From positions 1 through 64,000 of the forward strand of contig NZ_VOOS01000001.1 in the NCBI RefSeq assembly GCF_007993035.1: a stretch of DNA of 64,000 nucleotides. The letters are read 5' to 3'. The stretch's first letter is position 1, and the number at the start of each line of letters is the position of its first letter. Source of the DNA: Vicingus serpentipes. Its GTDB lineage: Bacteria > Bacteroidota > Bacteroidia > Flavobacteriales_E > Vicingaceae. A program made the translations under genes and the position numbers. Of the stretch, positions 50,140 to 58,106 are shown piece after piece. A model generated the notes under the pieces. That model was not told the DNA's origin. It ran no database searches and saw only the letters and a list, made by a program, of their open reading frames with translations.

Positions 50140-53100
50140 TTGAAAAAACTCAAAAAAAATATAACAACTAAAATCTTATTGATACTATTCATTTTAGTAT
50201 CAAATTCTCTATTTAGTCAAAGTTTCGACTTTAAGAATTATAACGTTGAGGATGGTTTATCTCAATCTGAAGTAAATGTTATTTTTCAAGATTCAAGGGG
50301 TTATTTATGGATAGGTACTTCAGGTGGTGGTGTTTGTCAATTTGACGGCATTACTTTTACCCAATATTCAGAGAAAGATGGCTTATCTGGCGATATGATA
50401 AGAGCTATCACAGAAGACCATGATGGCAACCTCTGGTTTGCTTCAACTCTTGGTGGTATCACTAAGTATAATGGAAGAAAATTTACTATCTACAATGAAA
50501 GTGATAATCTATTATATTCATCAGGATTTAACACTCTTTTTACCGACGATAAAAATAGAATTTGGATTGGTAGTAATTTCGGACTATCAATTTATGAGGA
50601 TGGATATTTTAAAAACTTTGAAAATAATGCCTTATTAAGTGCTGAAATATACCAAATCACAACTGACTCTAAAAACAACACTTTATTAGCAACCAATAAA
50701 GGTCTGGTTATTCTTAGTAAAAAAGACACCCTACTTATTAATACTTCAAATGGACTTCCCTCTGATGAAATTAAATATGTAATTGAAGATAAAGATGGCA
50801 ACTATCTAATCGGAACAAAAAATAAAGGTGCAATTAAACTTTTATCTGGTAGTGTTGATGAAAAACAAAACTTTGAATTTACTTCACTTCCAATCCCTAA
50901 CGACATTAGTATTACATCTATTTTAATCGATAATGATAATGAAATATGGTTTTCATCTAATGAAAATGGTGTCTATTTACTTCACTCTAATTTTCAAGTT
51001 ACAAATATCACTAAAAAGAATGGCTTAAAAAACAACCACATTTCTAATTTGTTGAAGGATAGGTCTGGAAATGTTTGGTTAGGAACTAGTGGGTCTGGAT
51101 TAATTAAGTTAGGTACAAAAGCATTCACATATTATGACAATATAAATGGTTTTGACTCTCCTGCAATTTTTAGCATTATTAGAGATGATAACAATCATTT
51201 ATGGGTAACAACTGGTGACGATGGTATATTTGAACACAATGGTTTAAAAACAATTCATTACAATAAAAACAATTCTCTTCCCAGTAATAAAGTAAGGTCA
51301 TCTACTAAAGACAACAAAGGTAATTTATGGTTTGCAACAAACGGTGGATTAATAAAATATAAAGATGGTATATTTAAAAAATACACTAAAGAACAAGGAT
51401 TACCTTCAAATGAAATAAGGTCAGTTTTTTTTGATTCTAAAAATAGGTTATGGATAGGAACAAATGGATCAGGAATAGTTTTATTTGAGAATAATATTTT
51501 TAAAACATACAACACAAAGAATTGTGAATTATCTCATGACTACATTCATACAATTTATGAAGATTCACAAAAAAACATCTGGATTGGAACAGGACTTGGT
51601 GTAAATAAGTTCTCAAATAATAAGTTTACTACTTATTCAAACTCTAAAGGATTCTGTAACTATTATATTGGTAGTATAACTGAAGATAAATATGGGAAAT
51701 TATGGTTTGGTACTGATAGATGCATAGTTAGATATGATGGAATTGACTTTAAACCTGTAACTATAGATAATGGACTATCTTCTAACGTCATATACTTCTT
51801 ACATACAGACTTAAAAGGTAATATTTGGGTTGGAACAAACAAAGGTCTAGATAAAATCACGTTAAATAGTTATGGACAAATTGATAGAATTAAAAATTAC
51901 GGTGCTCTCGAAGGTTTTAAAGGAATTGAATGCAATAGCAGAGCAATATATGAAGATAAAAAGGGTATACTATGGATTGGAACTATAGCTGGCTTAATTA
52001 GCTTCAACCCTGCTGAAGATAAATCAAATGTTTTTGAACCAATTATCCACTTAAATAAAGTAAAACTATTTTTTGAAGATGTAAATTGGTTAAAATACAC
52101 AAAAGACTATAAATCATGGAATAACCTCCCTAATGATTTGGTTTTAGATAATAATGAAAATCACTTAACTTTTGAATTTTCTGGAATAAACTTAACTCAT
52201 CCTGAATATGTTCAATACAGTTTTAAACTTGAGCCATTAGATAAAGATTGGTTTCCAAGTACAAAAAAAACTTCTGCGACCTACTCTAATCTTCCTCCTG
52301 GCGAGTACAAGTTTCTTGTAAAAGCAAGAAATAATGAAGGAATCTGGACTCAAGAAGCTGCTTCATTTGAATTTACAATTACTTCCCCTTTATGGCAAAC
52401 ATGGTGGTTTTATTTGATCATATTTACCATAATAGGTTATATCTTATTTAAAGTAACAACCTTTAAAGAAAAACGTCAAATTGAAATTAGTAAAGAATTA
52501 GAGAAAAAAGTTAGAGAAAGAACCATTTTAATAGAGAAGCAACGCGATGAAAAAGAAATTTTATTGAAAGAAATTCATCACCGTGTAAAAAACAATCTTC
52601 AAGTAATTAATAGCTTACTTAGTATTCAGTCTAGTTATACTAATGACTCCAAATCGTTAGCTTTATTTGACGAAGCAAAAAATCGTATACGCTCTATGGC
52701 ATTGATTCATGAAAAAATGTATCAAACTGGCGATTTAGCCCATATTGATTTTCAAGATTATATTTTAGCATTGACTGACGACTTAATTCGAACCTACTCG
52801 ATAAATACTGATATTTTTCTAGACATAAAAATTGATGAAGTTAAATTTGATATCGATACAATAATACCAATTGGTTTATTATTGAATGAAATTATTTCTA
52901 ACACGCTTAAATATGCTTTTATTGATAGAGCAAAAGGAAAAATAATTATTCATTTAACCCAAATTGACGATAATACATTCTCCCTTGTTGCTGGAGATGA
53001 TGGAGTTGGTATGGAATCACATATTCTAGAACAAGAAGATGTATCCTTAGGGATGGAATTGATTAAAATATTTGTTGAACAACTAGATGGAACCATAGAA

Positions 53101-53160
53101 AGGTTAGAACAAAAAGGTACTGTTTACCAAATTGACTTTAAGTCAAGAAAAAAAAGCTAG
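50140..53160 (+). CDS. Beta-propeller sensor histidine kinase (HisKA_2)
   Basis: A 1006-residue membrane sensor. The TTG at 50140 starts a signal anchor (ITTKILLILFILVSNSLFSQ). Residues about 30-640 hold roughly fourteen two-component-propeller blades (pattern DRSGNVWLGTSGSGLIKL, then NGLSSNVIYFL), followed by a Y_Y_Y domain (about 660-745), a membrane helix (about 752-772, WWFYLIIFTIIGYILFKV), a coiled coil and a HisKA_2 kinase with LLKEIHHRVKNNLQVINSLL (His about 812), LNEIISNTLKYAF and VAGDDGVGMESH. Unlike hybrid two-component systems of Bacteroides it has no receiver and no DNA-binding domain. The ligand is unknown; a large periplasmic propeller suggests an extracellular polymer or peptide. 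The gene ends 96 bp before the next operon. Confidence 0.92.
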   Translation: MKKLKKNITTKILLILFILVSNSLFSQSFDFKNYNVEDGLSQSEVNVIFQDSRGYLWIGTSGGGVCQFDGITFTQYSEKDGLSGDMIRAITEDHDGNLWFASTLGGITKYNGRKFTIYNESDNLLYSSGFNTLFTDDKNRIWIGSNFGLSIYEDGYFKNFENNALLSAEIYQITTDSKNNTLLATNKGLVILSKKDTLLINTSNGLPSDEIKYVIEDKDGNYLIGTKNKGAIKLLSGSVDEKQNFEFTSLPIPNDISITSILIDNDNEIWFSSNENGVYLLHSNFQVTNITKKNGLKNNHISNLLKDRSGNVWLGTSGSGLIKLGTKAFTYYDNINGFDSPAIFSIIRDDNNHLWVTTGDDGIFEHNGLKTIHYNKNNSLPSNKVRSSTKDNKGNLWFATNGGLIKYKDGIFKKYTKEQGLPSNEIRSVFFDSKNRLWIGTNGSGIVLFENNIFKTYNTKNCELSHDYIHTIYEDSQKNIWIGTGLGVNKFSNNKFTTYSNSKGFCNYYIGSITEDKYGKLWFGTDRCIVRYDGIDFKPVTIDNGLSSNVIYFLHTDLKGNIWVGTNKGLDKITLNSYGQIDRIKNYGALEGFKGIECNSRAIYEDKKGILWIGTIAGLISFNPAEDKSNVFEPIIHLNKVKLFFEDVNWLKYTKDYKSWNNLPNDLVLDNNENHLTFEFSGINLTHPEYVQYSFKLEPLDKDWFPSTKKTSATYSNLPPGEYKFLVKARNNEGIWTQEAASFEFTITSPLWQTWWFYLIIFTIIGYILFKVTTFKEKRQIEISKELEKKVRERTILIEKQRDEKEILLKEIHHRVKNNLQVINSLLSIQSSYTNDSKSLALFDEAKNRIRSMALIHEKMYQTGDLAHIDFQDYILALTDDLIRTYSINTDIFLDIKIDEVKFDIDTIIPIGLLLNEIISNTLKYAFIDRAKGKIIIHLTQIDDNTFSLVAGDDGVGMESHILEQEDVSLGMELIKIFVEQLDGTIERLEQKGTVYQIDFKSRKKS

Positions 53161-53256
53161 TTTAACACATTGTTGTTTATAAACTCCAAAAGCTTATCAT
53201 TAAAAATCAAGGTTATTAAAGCATATTTACAACTTAGTATAAATACTAATGTTTGA

Positions 53257-54705
53257 ATGCTTAAAATTAAAAAGACATACCTTTTTTTATTTAGTTTATT
53301 GCTAGCAAGCTCTTTTCTTATAGCCCAAGAAGAAAGTAGTTACACTACTGAATTTAACAACCTCACAACATCAATTTACTTTAAATCGCTATTAAAAATA
53401 TCTGATTTAAATACTCCTAACCCAACTAAAGAGCAATCTAACAAGCTACAAATAGATTCATTAAATGGTGATTCCATTTTAAAAACATTAGAAAATAATT
53501 TTTCACTAACTTATAACTCTAAGGTTCAAGAATATATTAATCTTTATTCAAACGGTAAAAACATTCACTTTCTAAATTATTTAATCAACTACTACTCCCC
53601 TAACCTCATAACATTATTAAACAAAAACAATCTACCAACTGAATTTCTGTTAATCCCAGCTATATGCTCTGGTTTTAATCCTAATTCGATGAATAATTTT
53701 GGTGGAACTGGTTTTTGGCACTTAAACTACCCTCAAGCACTAAAATATGGATTAGCTGTAAATGAATATGTAGACGAAAGAAAAGACATTAACAAATCTA
53801 GCGAGGCAGCTCTAAAATACTTAACCCATTTAAATTCACTGTATAACAATTGGGAGCTTACTCTAGCAGCTTATAGTTCTGGATCAGGTAATATAAATAA
53901 TTTATTAAATAGACATAACGCTTCTACATATCAAGAAATTTATCCTTATTTAAATACCAATACTAGAGATATCGTTCCTGCTTTACAAGCAATGATTTAT
54001 TGCTATGCTCAAAACAATAGTAATGGAAATAAAATAGAACCTAAATTAGACGTTGACACCTTTTACATTGAACATCAACTGCAATTTAAAGCAATTGAAG
54101 ATGTTGCAAAAATTAACACTAAAGAATTATTTTTTTATAATCCAACCCTAAACAAAGCTGTTTTCCCTGCTAGTTTTGAAGCTGTTTTCCCAAAAAGTAA
54201 AATGGATAAATTTTACCAATTATGTGATAGTATTTATTACTATCAAGACTCCGTTTTATTAAAACCAATTGAAAAACCACAAACTGAACAATTTGTTATT
54301 CCTACAGGAAGCGAACCTATTACATATACTGTCAAGTCTGGTGATGTTTTAGGTGTTATTGCTGAAAAATATGATGTTAGAGTCAGCCAATTACAAGATT
54401 GGAATAATATTTCAGGAACTCGAATTGATATTGGTCAAAAACTACTTATCTACTCTAAAGCAAATGCTCCAAGTAGAGTAAAAGAAACAAAAGCGCCAGA
54501 GCCAGTTTATAACGAGAAAAACGATAAAGTTGAAGACATTGAACCTTCAAATGAAGACTATATTACTTACACTGTTAAATCAGGCGATAACCTATGGGTA
54601 ATTGCAAAAAAGTATTCAGGAATTTCTGCTCAAAACATTATGGATTTAAATGGTATTGATGGCAATTTAGATGTTGGACAAGTTTTAAAGATTAAGAAAA
54701 AATAG
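53257..54705 (+). CDS. LysM protein with catalytically dead MltD-like transglycosylase domain
   Basis: A 482-residue secreted protein (signal peptide TYLFLFSLLLASSFLIAQ). Residues about 115-260 align with MltD-type lytic transglycosylases: LPTEFLLIPAICSGFNPNSM, GGTGFWHLNYPQALKYGL, NEYVDERKDINKSSEAALKY and WELTLAAYSSGSGNINNLL. The catalytic Glu normally found in the (V/I)ESxF motif is Cys at about residue 137 (AICSGF), the GLWQF Gln is His and the AAYNSG Asn is Ser. Two LysM domains follow (about 355-400 and 437-481, both starting YTVKSGD). The protein is therefore predicted to bind peptidoglycan without cutting it. It starts a five-gene overlapping operon; its TAG overlaps the GTG of the next gene by one base. 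Confidence 0.88.
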   Translation: MLKIKKTYLFLFSLLLASSFLIAQEESSYTTEFNNLTTSIYFKSLLKISDLNTPNPTKEQSNKLQIDSLNGDSILKTLENNFSLTYNSKVQEYINLYSNGKNIHFLNYLINYYSPNLITLLNKNNLPTEFLLIPAICSGFNPNSMNNFGGTGFWHLNYPQALKYGLAVNEYVDERKDINKSSEAALKYLTHLNSLYNNWELTLAAYSSGSGNINNLLNRHNASTYQEIYPYLNTNTRDIVPALQAMIYCYAQNNSNGNKIEPKLDVDTFYIEHQLQFKAIEDVAKINTKELFFYNPTLNKAVFPASFEAVFPKSKMDKFYQLCDSIYYYQDSVLLKPIEKPQTEQFVIPTGSEPITYTVKSGDVLGVIAEKYDVRVSQLQDWNNISGTRIDIGQKLLIYSKANAPSRVKETKAPEPVYNEKNDKVEDIEPSNEDYITYTVKSGDNLWVIAKKYSGISAQNIMDLNGIDGNLDVGQVLKIKKK

Positions 54706-56222
54706 TGGATAACAATAAGCAAATAAAACCCATCTTCAGCCTGCTCTTTACAGTTATTGTGATGATTCTTCTTGCTGGGATAATGGCTATTTTCCCAAAA
54801 GATGGGATTCAGATTGGATCCACCAAAATTGAATTTCCAACGTTTAATCAATTTTTCGCTCATCAAAATACAACTGCTGATAGTTTAGCCGATGTACAAA
54901 AAGACTTAATTGAATTATTTGATTCTACAGTTATTGTTAGTGAAATAGATTCAACTCTTATCAAATATCGCCTAGATTCTTTATCAAATTACAGAAAAAG
55001 TATACAGCTGGCAGACAATGCAAAACCTGCCCTACACCGTTTCTTTGATGCCTTGGATAATGCGCAAAACAAAAAAGTAAGAATTATGCATTATGGTGAT
55101 TCTCAAATTGAAGCTGACCGTATTACTTCAGTTTTAAGAAATGAACTACAAGTTAAATTTGGTGGCTATGGAGTTGGATTATTTGATGTAATACAAGTAG
55201 CTCCTAAAATGAGCGTAAATATTGAATTTTCTGAAAACTGGAAACGATTCCCAGGCTTTGGACGAAAAGATTCTTCTGTTACGCATAACAAATATGGACC
55301 GTTAATGGCTTTTAGCAGATATACAGACATTCCTTCAACAACTATTATTCCTGATTCTGTGCAACACAACGCGTGGATAACATTAAAAAAACCAAGAGCA
55401 TCTTATAGTAAAACAAAAACTCACCATCTTTTAAAAGTAATATTAAGCAATAGCTATAAGCCGGTTCATTATGATATTATTGCAGATGGAGCCATTTTAA
55501 AAAGTGGTACAATATCAGCAAACACTCCATTTCAAGTACTTTCAACTACATTTAGCAATACTCCTGAAGAAATATCTATTATGTTTAGCGGTGCGGATAG
55601 CCCTGATATTTATGGGATTTCACTCGAAGGAAACAATGGTGTTGTTGTAGATAATATTCCTTTAAGAGGTTCGTCTGGAACAATTTTTACCAAACAAAAT
55701 CAAACGTTATTGAGCAATAGTTTTGCTAACCTCTCTCCTAACTTAATTATTATGGAGTTTGGAGGAAATGTTGTTCCATATATAAAAGACGAAAAAGGAT
55801 GCAAAGAATTTGGTAATTGGTTTAAATCTCAGATATACTTTATGAAAAAATTAAACCCAAATGCTGCTTTTATTGTAATCGGGCCAGGAGACATGTCGAT
55901 TAAAGAAGGAACTGAATTTGTTACTTACCCATACTTAGAAGGTGTTAGAGATGCTTTAAAAGAAGCTTCTATTTCTTCTGGTTGTATGTTTTGGGATATG
56001 TATGAAGTAATGGGAGGAAAAAACTCTATGCCTACATGGGTTAATGCAGACCCATCTTTAGCAGCATCTGATTATATACACTTTAGTCCAAAAGGAGCTA
56101 AAAAAATTGCTGTTGAGTTTACAAATAAACTTATTAAGATGTACGAGAATTATAAAAATCCAAGCGTACCATTAGAAGAAATAAAAGAGGAAAAAGACAC
56201 TACAACTGTAAATGCAAAATAA
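54705..56222 (+). CDS. SGNH/GDSL-fold protein, membrane-anchored (candidate O-acyltransferase)
   Basis: A 505-residue protein starting with GTG. One N-terminal helix (IFSLLFTVIVMILLAGIMAI) anchors it in the inner membrane. The SGNH core is complete: VRIMHYGDSQIEADRITSVL (Ser about 133 in GDSQ), the glycine block LRGSSGT, LIIMEFGGNVVPYI (Asn block) and ASDYIHFSPKGAKKIA (Asp and His about 456/459). A beta-rich insert lies between the Ser and Gly blocks (about 180-310). The C-terminal WDMYEVMGG is shared with the next protein, so these are tandem paralogues. SGNH proteins beside MBOAT proteins (AlgJ/AlgX, PatB) usually transfer acetyl groups to glycans, which I infer here. It overlaps the next gene by 11 bp. 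Confidence 0.85.
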   Translation: MDNNKQIKPIFSLLFTVIVMILLAGIMAIFPKDGIQIGSTKIEFPTFNQFFAHQNTTADSLADVQKDLIELFDSTVIVSEIDSTLIKYRLDSLSNYRKSIQLADNAKPALHRFFDALDNAQNKKVRIMHYGDSQIEADRITSVLRNELQVKFGGYGVGLFDVIQVAPKMSVNIEFSENWKRFPGFGRKDSSVTHNKYGPLMAFSRYTDIPSTTIIPDSVQHNAWITLKKPRASYSKTKTHHLLKVILSNSYKPVHYDIIADGAILKSGTISANTPFQVLSTTFSNTPEEISIMFSGADSPDIYGISLEGNNGVVVDNIPLRGSSGTIFTKQNQTLLSNSFANLSPNLIIMEFGGNVVPYIKDEKGCKEFGNWFKSQIYFMKKLNPNAAFIVIGPGDMSIKEGTEFVTYPYLEGVRDALKEASISSGCMFWDMYEVMGGKNSMPTWVNADPSLAASDYIHFSPKGAKKIAVEFTNKLIKMYENYKNPSVPLEEIKEEKDTTTVNAK

Positions 56223-57459
56223 AAAAATATACATATTATCACTATTTCTATTCGCTTTTACAGTTGTTAAAAGTCAGTCTAACCCCCAGTTAACAGAAGA
56301 GTATAGCTTTGTTAATTACGATTCTAATGTAGTTTACTTTTATAACGATAGTTCAAACTTTAACACACTATTCAGTAAGCTAGACACGTTGATTTTTAAC
56401 GGTAAAGGCAAAGTAAACTTAATGCAAATCGGCGGGTCACACATTCAGGCAGATATTTGGTCGAACCAATTGAGAACTAACTTCCAACAACTTTCTCCTA
56501 ACCTTAATGGTGGTAGAGGTTTTATTTTCCCTTACCGATTAGCGAAAACTAACGGACCATATTACGCTAAAATAGATTATACTGGCGAATGGAATGGTTA
56601 TCGAAATTCAGTTAGTAAACATCATTCTACTTGGGGAGTCTCGGGAGTCACAGCAACGACTTTAGACAGTTCTTCAACCTTAAAAATTACTTTTAGAGGT
56701 GACGACACACCTTATTATGACTTTAACAGCATTAAGGTATTTCACGATTTAGACTCTACTAGCTTTTGTTTAGAATTGATTTCTGATACTTGCGCGTCTA
56801 TTGAAATAAACCATGAAATTGGTTACACAGAATTTAAATTCAACACACATCAAGACTCATTGGAATTTAACATATACAGAACCGACAGCAATCAAACACA
56901 TTTTAACCTATACGGTTTAAGTCTTGATAATGATGATGCAGGTATTGTTTACAATTCAATTGGAGTAAACGGAGCAAGTACCTCAAGCTATTTAAAATGT
57001 GAATTATTTACTCAGCATTTACAAGCTATTCAGCCCGATTTAGTGATTTTTTGTATAGGTATTAATGATGCTTACGATCCTGACTTTTGTACCTATTGCT
57101 ATGAAGAAAACTACGATACACTAGTTAGCTGGATAAAATCAGTAAACCCTAACTGTGAATTTTTATTTGTAACCAACAATGATAGCTACTACAAAAGAAG
57201 ATACCCAAACAAAAGAGTATATGAAGCAAAAGAAACGATGATTAAACTAGCTAAAAAGCACAATGCTGGCTTATGGGATATGTTTGAAGTTATGGGTGGC
57301 TTAGGTTCTATAAAAACATGGGAGCAAAACAAATTTGCAAAAAGAGATAAAATACACTTAACTAGTGATGGTTATAAATTGATGGGAGACTTAATGTTTT
57401 CTGCAATTATGAAAGAATACGACAAACATTTGAAAGCAATTCAAAATACAAAAGATTGA
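56212..57459 (+). CDS. SGNH/GDSL-fold protein, secreted (candidate O-acyltransferase)
   Basis: A 415-residue protein with a cleavable signal peptide (IYILSLFLFAFTVVKSQS). Block I is KVNLMQIGGSHIQADIW, with GGSH instead of GDSx (Ser about 75), block II-like SIGVNGASTSSYL, block III VIFCIGINDAYDP and block V KRDKIHLTSDGYKLMGDL (Asp about 379, His about 382). The whole layout, including the middle beta insert and WDMFEVMGG near the C-terminus, parallels the preceding gene, so one arose by duplication. The different block I and the lack of a membrane anchor suggest that the two act on different steps or substrates. It overlaps both neighbours (11 and 4 bp). Confidence 0.85.
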   Translation: MQNKKIYILSLFLFAFTVVKSQSNPQLTEEYSFVNYDSNVVYFYNDSSNFNTLFSKLDTLIFNGKGKVNLMQIGGSHIQADIWSNQLRTNFQQLSPNLNGGRGFIFPYRLAKTNGPYYAKIDYTGEWNGYRNSVSKHHSTWGVSGVTATTLDSSSTLKITFRGDDTPYYDFNSIKVFHDLDSTSFCLELISDTCASIEINHEIGYTEFKFNTHQDSLEFNIYRTDSNQTHFNLYGLSLDNDDAGIVYNSIGVNGASTSSYLKCELFTQHLQAIQPDLVIFCIGINDAYDPDFCTYCYEENYDTLVSWIKSVNPNCEFLFVTNNDSYYKRRYPNKRVYEAKETMIKLAKKHNAGLWDMFEVMGGLGSIKTWEQNKFAKRDKIHLTSDGYKLMGDLMFSAIMKEYDKHLKAIQNTKD

Positions 57460-58106
57460 AAATAGAAGCTGTTATATATGACATGGATGGAGTAATTATC
57501 GATTCAGAACCATTTTGGAGAGAAGCAATAATACTTACATTTAAAACTGTGGGATTAAATTTTACAGAAGACATGTGCCGTGAAACTATGGGAATGCGAT
57601 TAATTGAAGTAATTGAATATTGGCACGAAAAGTTGGGTTGGGAAGGAAAAACAATTGCACAAGTTGAAGAAGAATTGCTAGCAACTGTATCTGAATTAAT
57701 ACTTCAAAAAGCAGACGCTATTAATGGTGTTTATCAATCACTTAATTCTTTTAAAGAAAGAGGTTTGAAGCTAGCTTTAGCTTCTTCTTCAGCAAGTAGT
57801 TTAATAAAAACAGTGCTTAACAAATTAGAGTTAAACAATTATTTTGATGTAGTAAACTCCGCTGAGAATTTACCTTACGGAAAACCACATCCAATGATAT
57901 TTATAAATACAGCAAACGATTTAGGGGTTAAACCAACCAACTGTTTAGTTATAGAAGATTCATTTAATGGTTTATTGGCTGCAAAAGCTGCTTTAATGAA
58001 AACGATTGTTGTTCCTGAAAAAGAGAACCAAAACAATCCAAACTTTAATATAGCCGATTTTAATATAACAAGCTTAACACAAATTAAAGATTTAAACATT
58101 GGATAG
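57456..58106 (+). CDS. HAD-family sugar phosphatase (HxpB-like)
   Basis: A 216-residue cytoplasmic HAD hydrolase. The nucleophile motif AVIYDMDGVIIDSEPFW is at the N-terminus, LALASSSASSLIK (motif II Ser), GKPHPMIFI (motif III Lys) and CLVIEDSFNGLLAAKAA (motif IV acidic pair) follow, with a helical cap (about 20-85). The pattern resembles hexitol phosphatase/beta-phosphoglucomutase relatives; the Asp-Met-Asp nucleophile pair is intact. The initiator is TTG 57456, overlapping the previous stop (TTGA). Its position in the middle of the acylation operon suggests supply or recycling of a sugar phosphate, but this is speculation. Confidence 0.85.
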   Translation: MKIEAVIYDMDGVIIDSEPFWREAIILTFKTVGLNFTEDMCRETMGMRLIEVIEYWHEKLGWEGKTIAQVEEELLATVSELILQKADAINGVYQSLNSFKERGLKLALASSSASSLIKTVLNKLELNNYFDVVNSAENLPYGKPHPMIFINTANDLGVKPTNCLVIEDSFNGLLAAKAALMKTIVVPEKENQNNPNFNIADFNITSLTQIKDLNIG

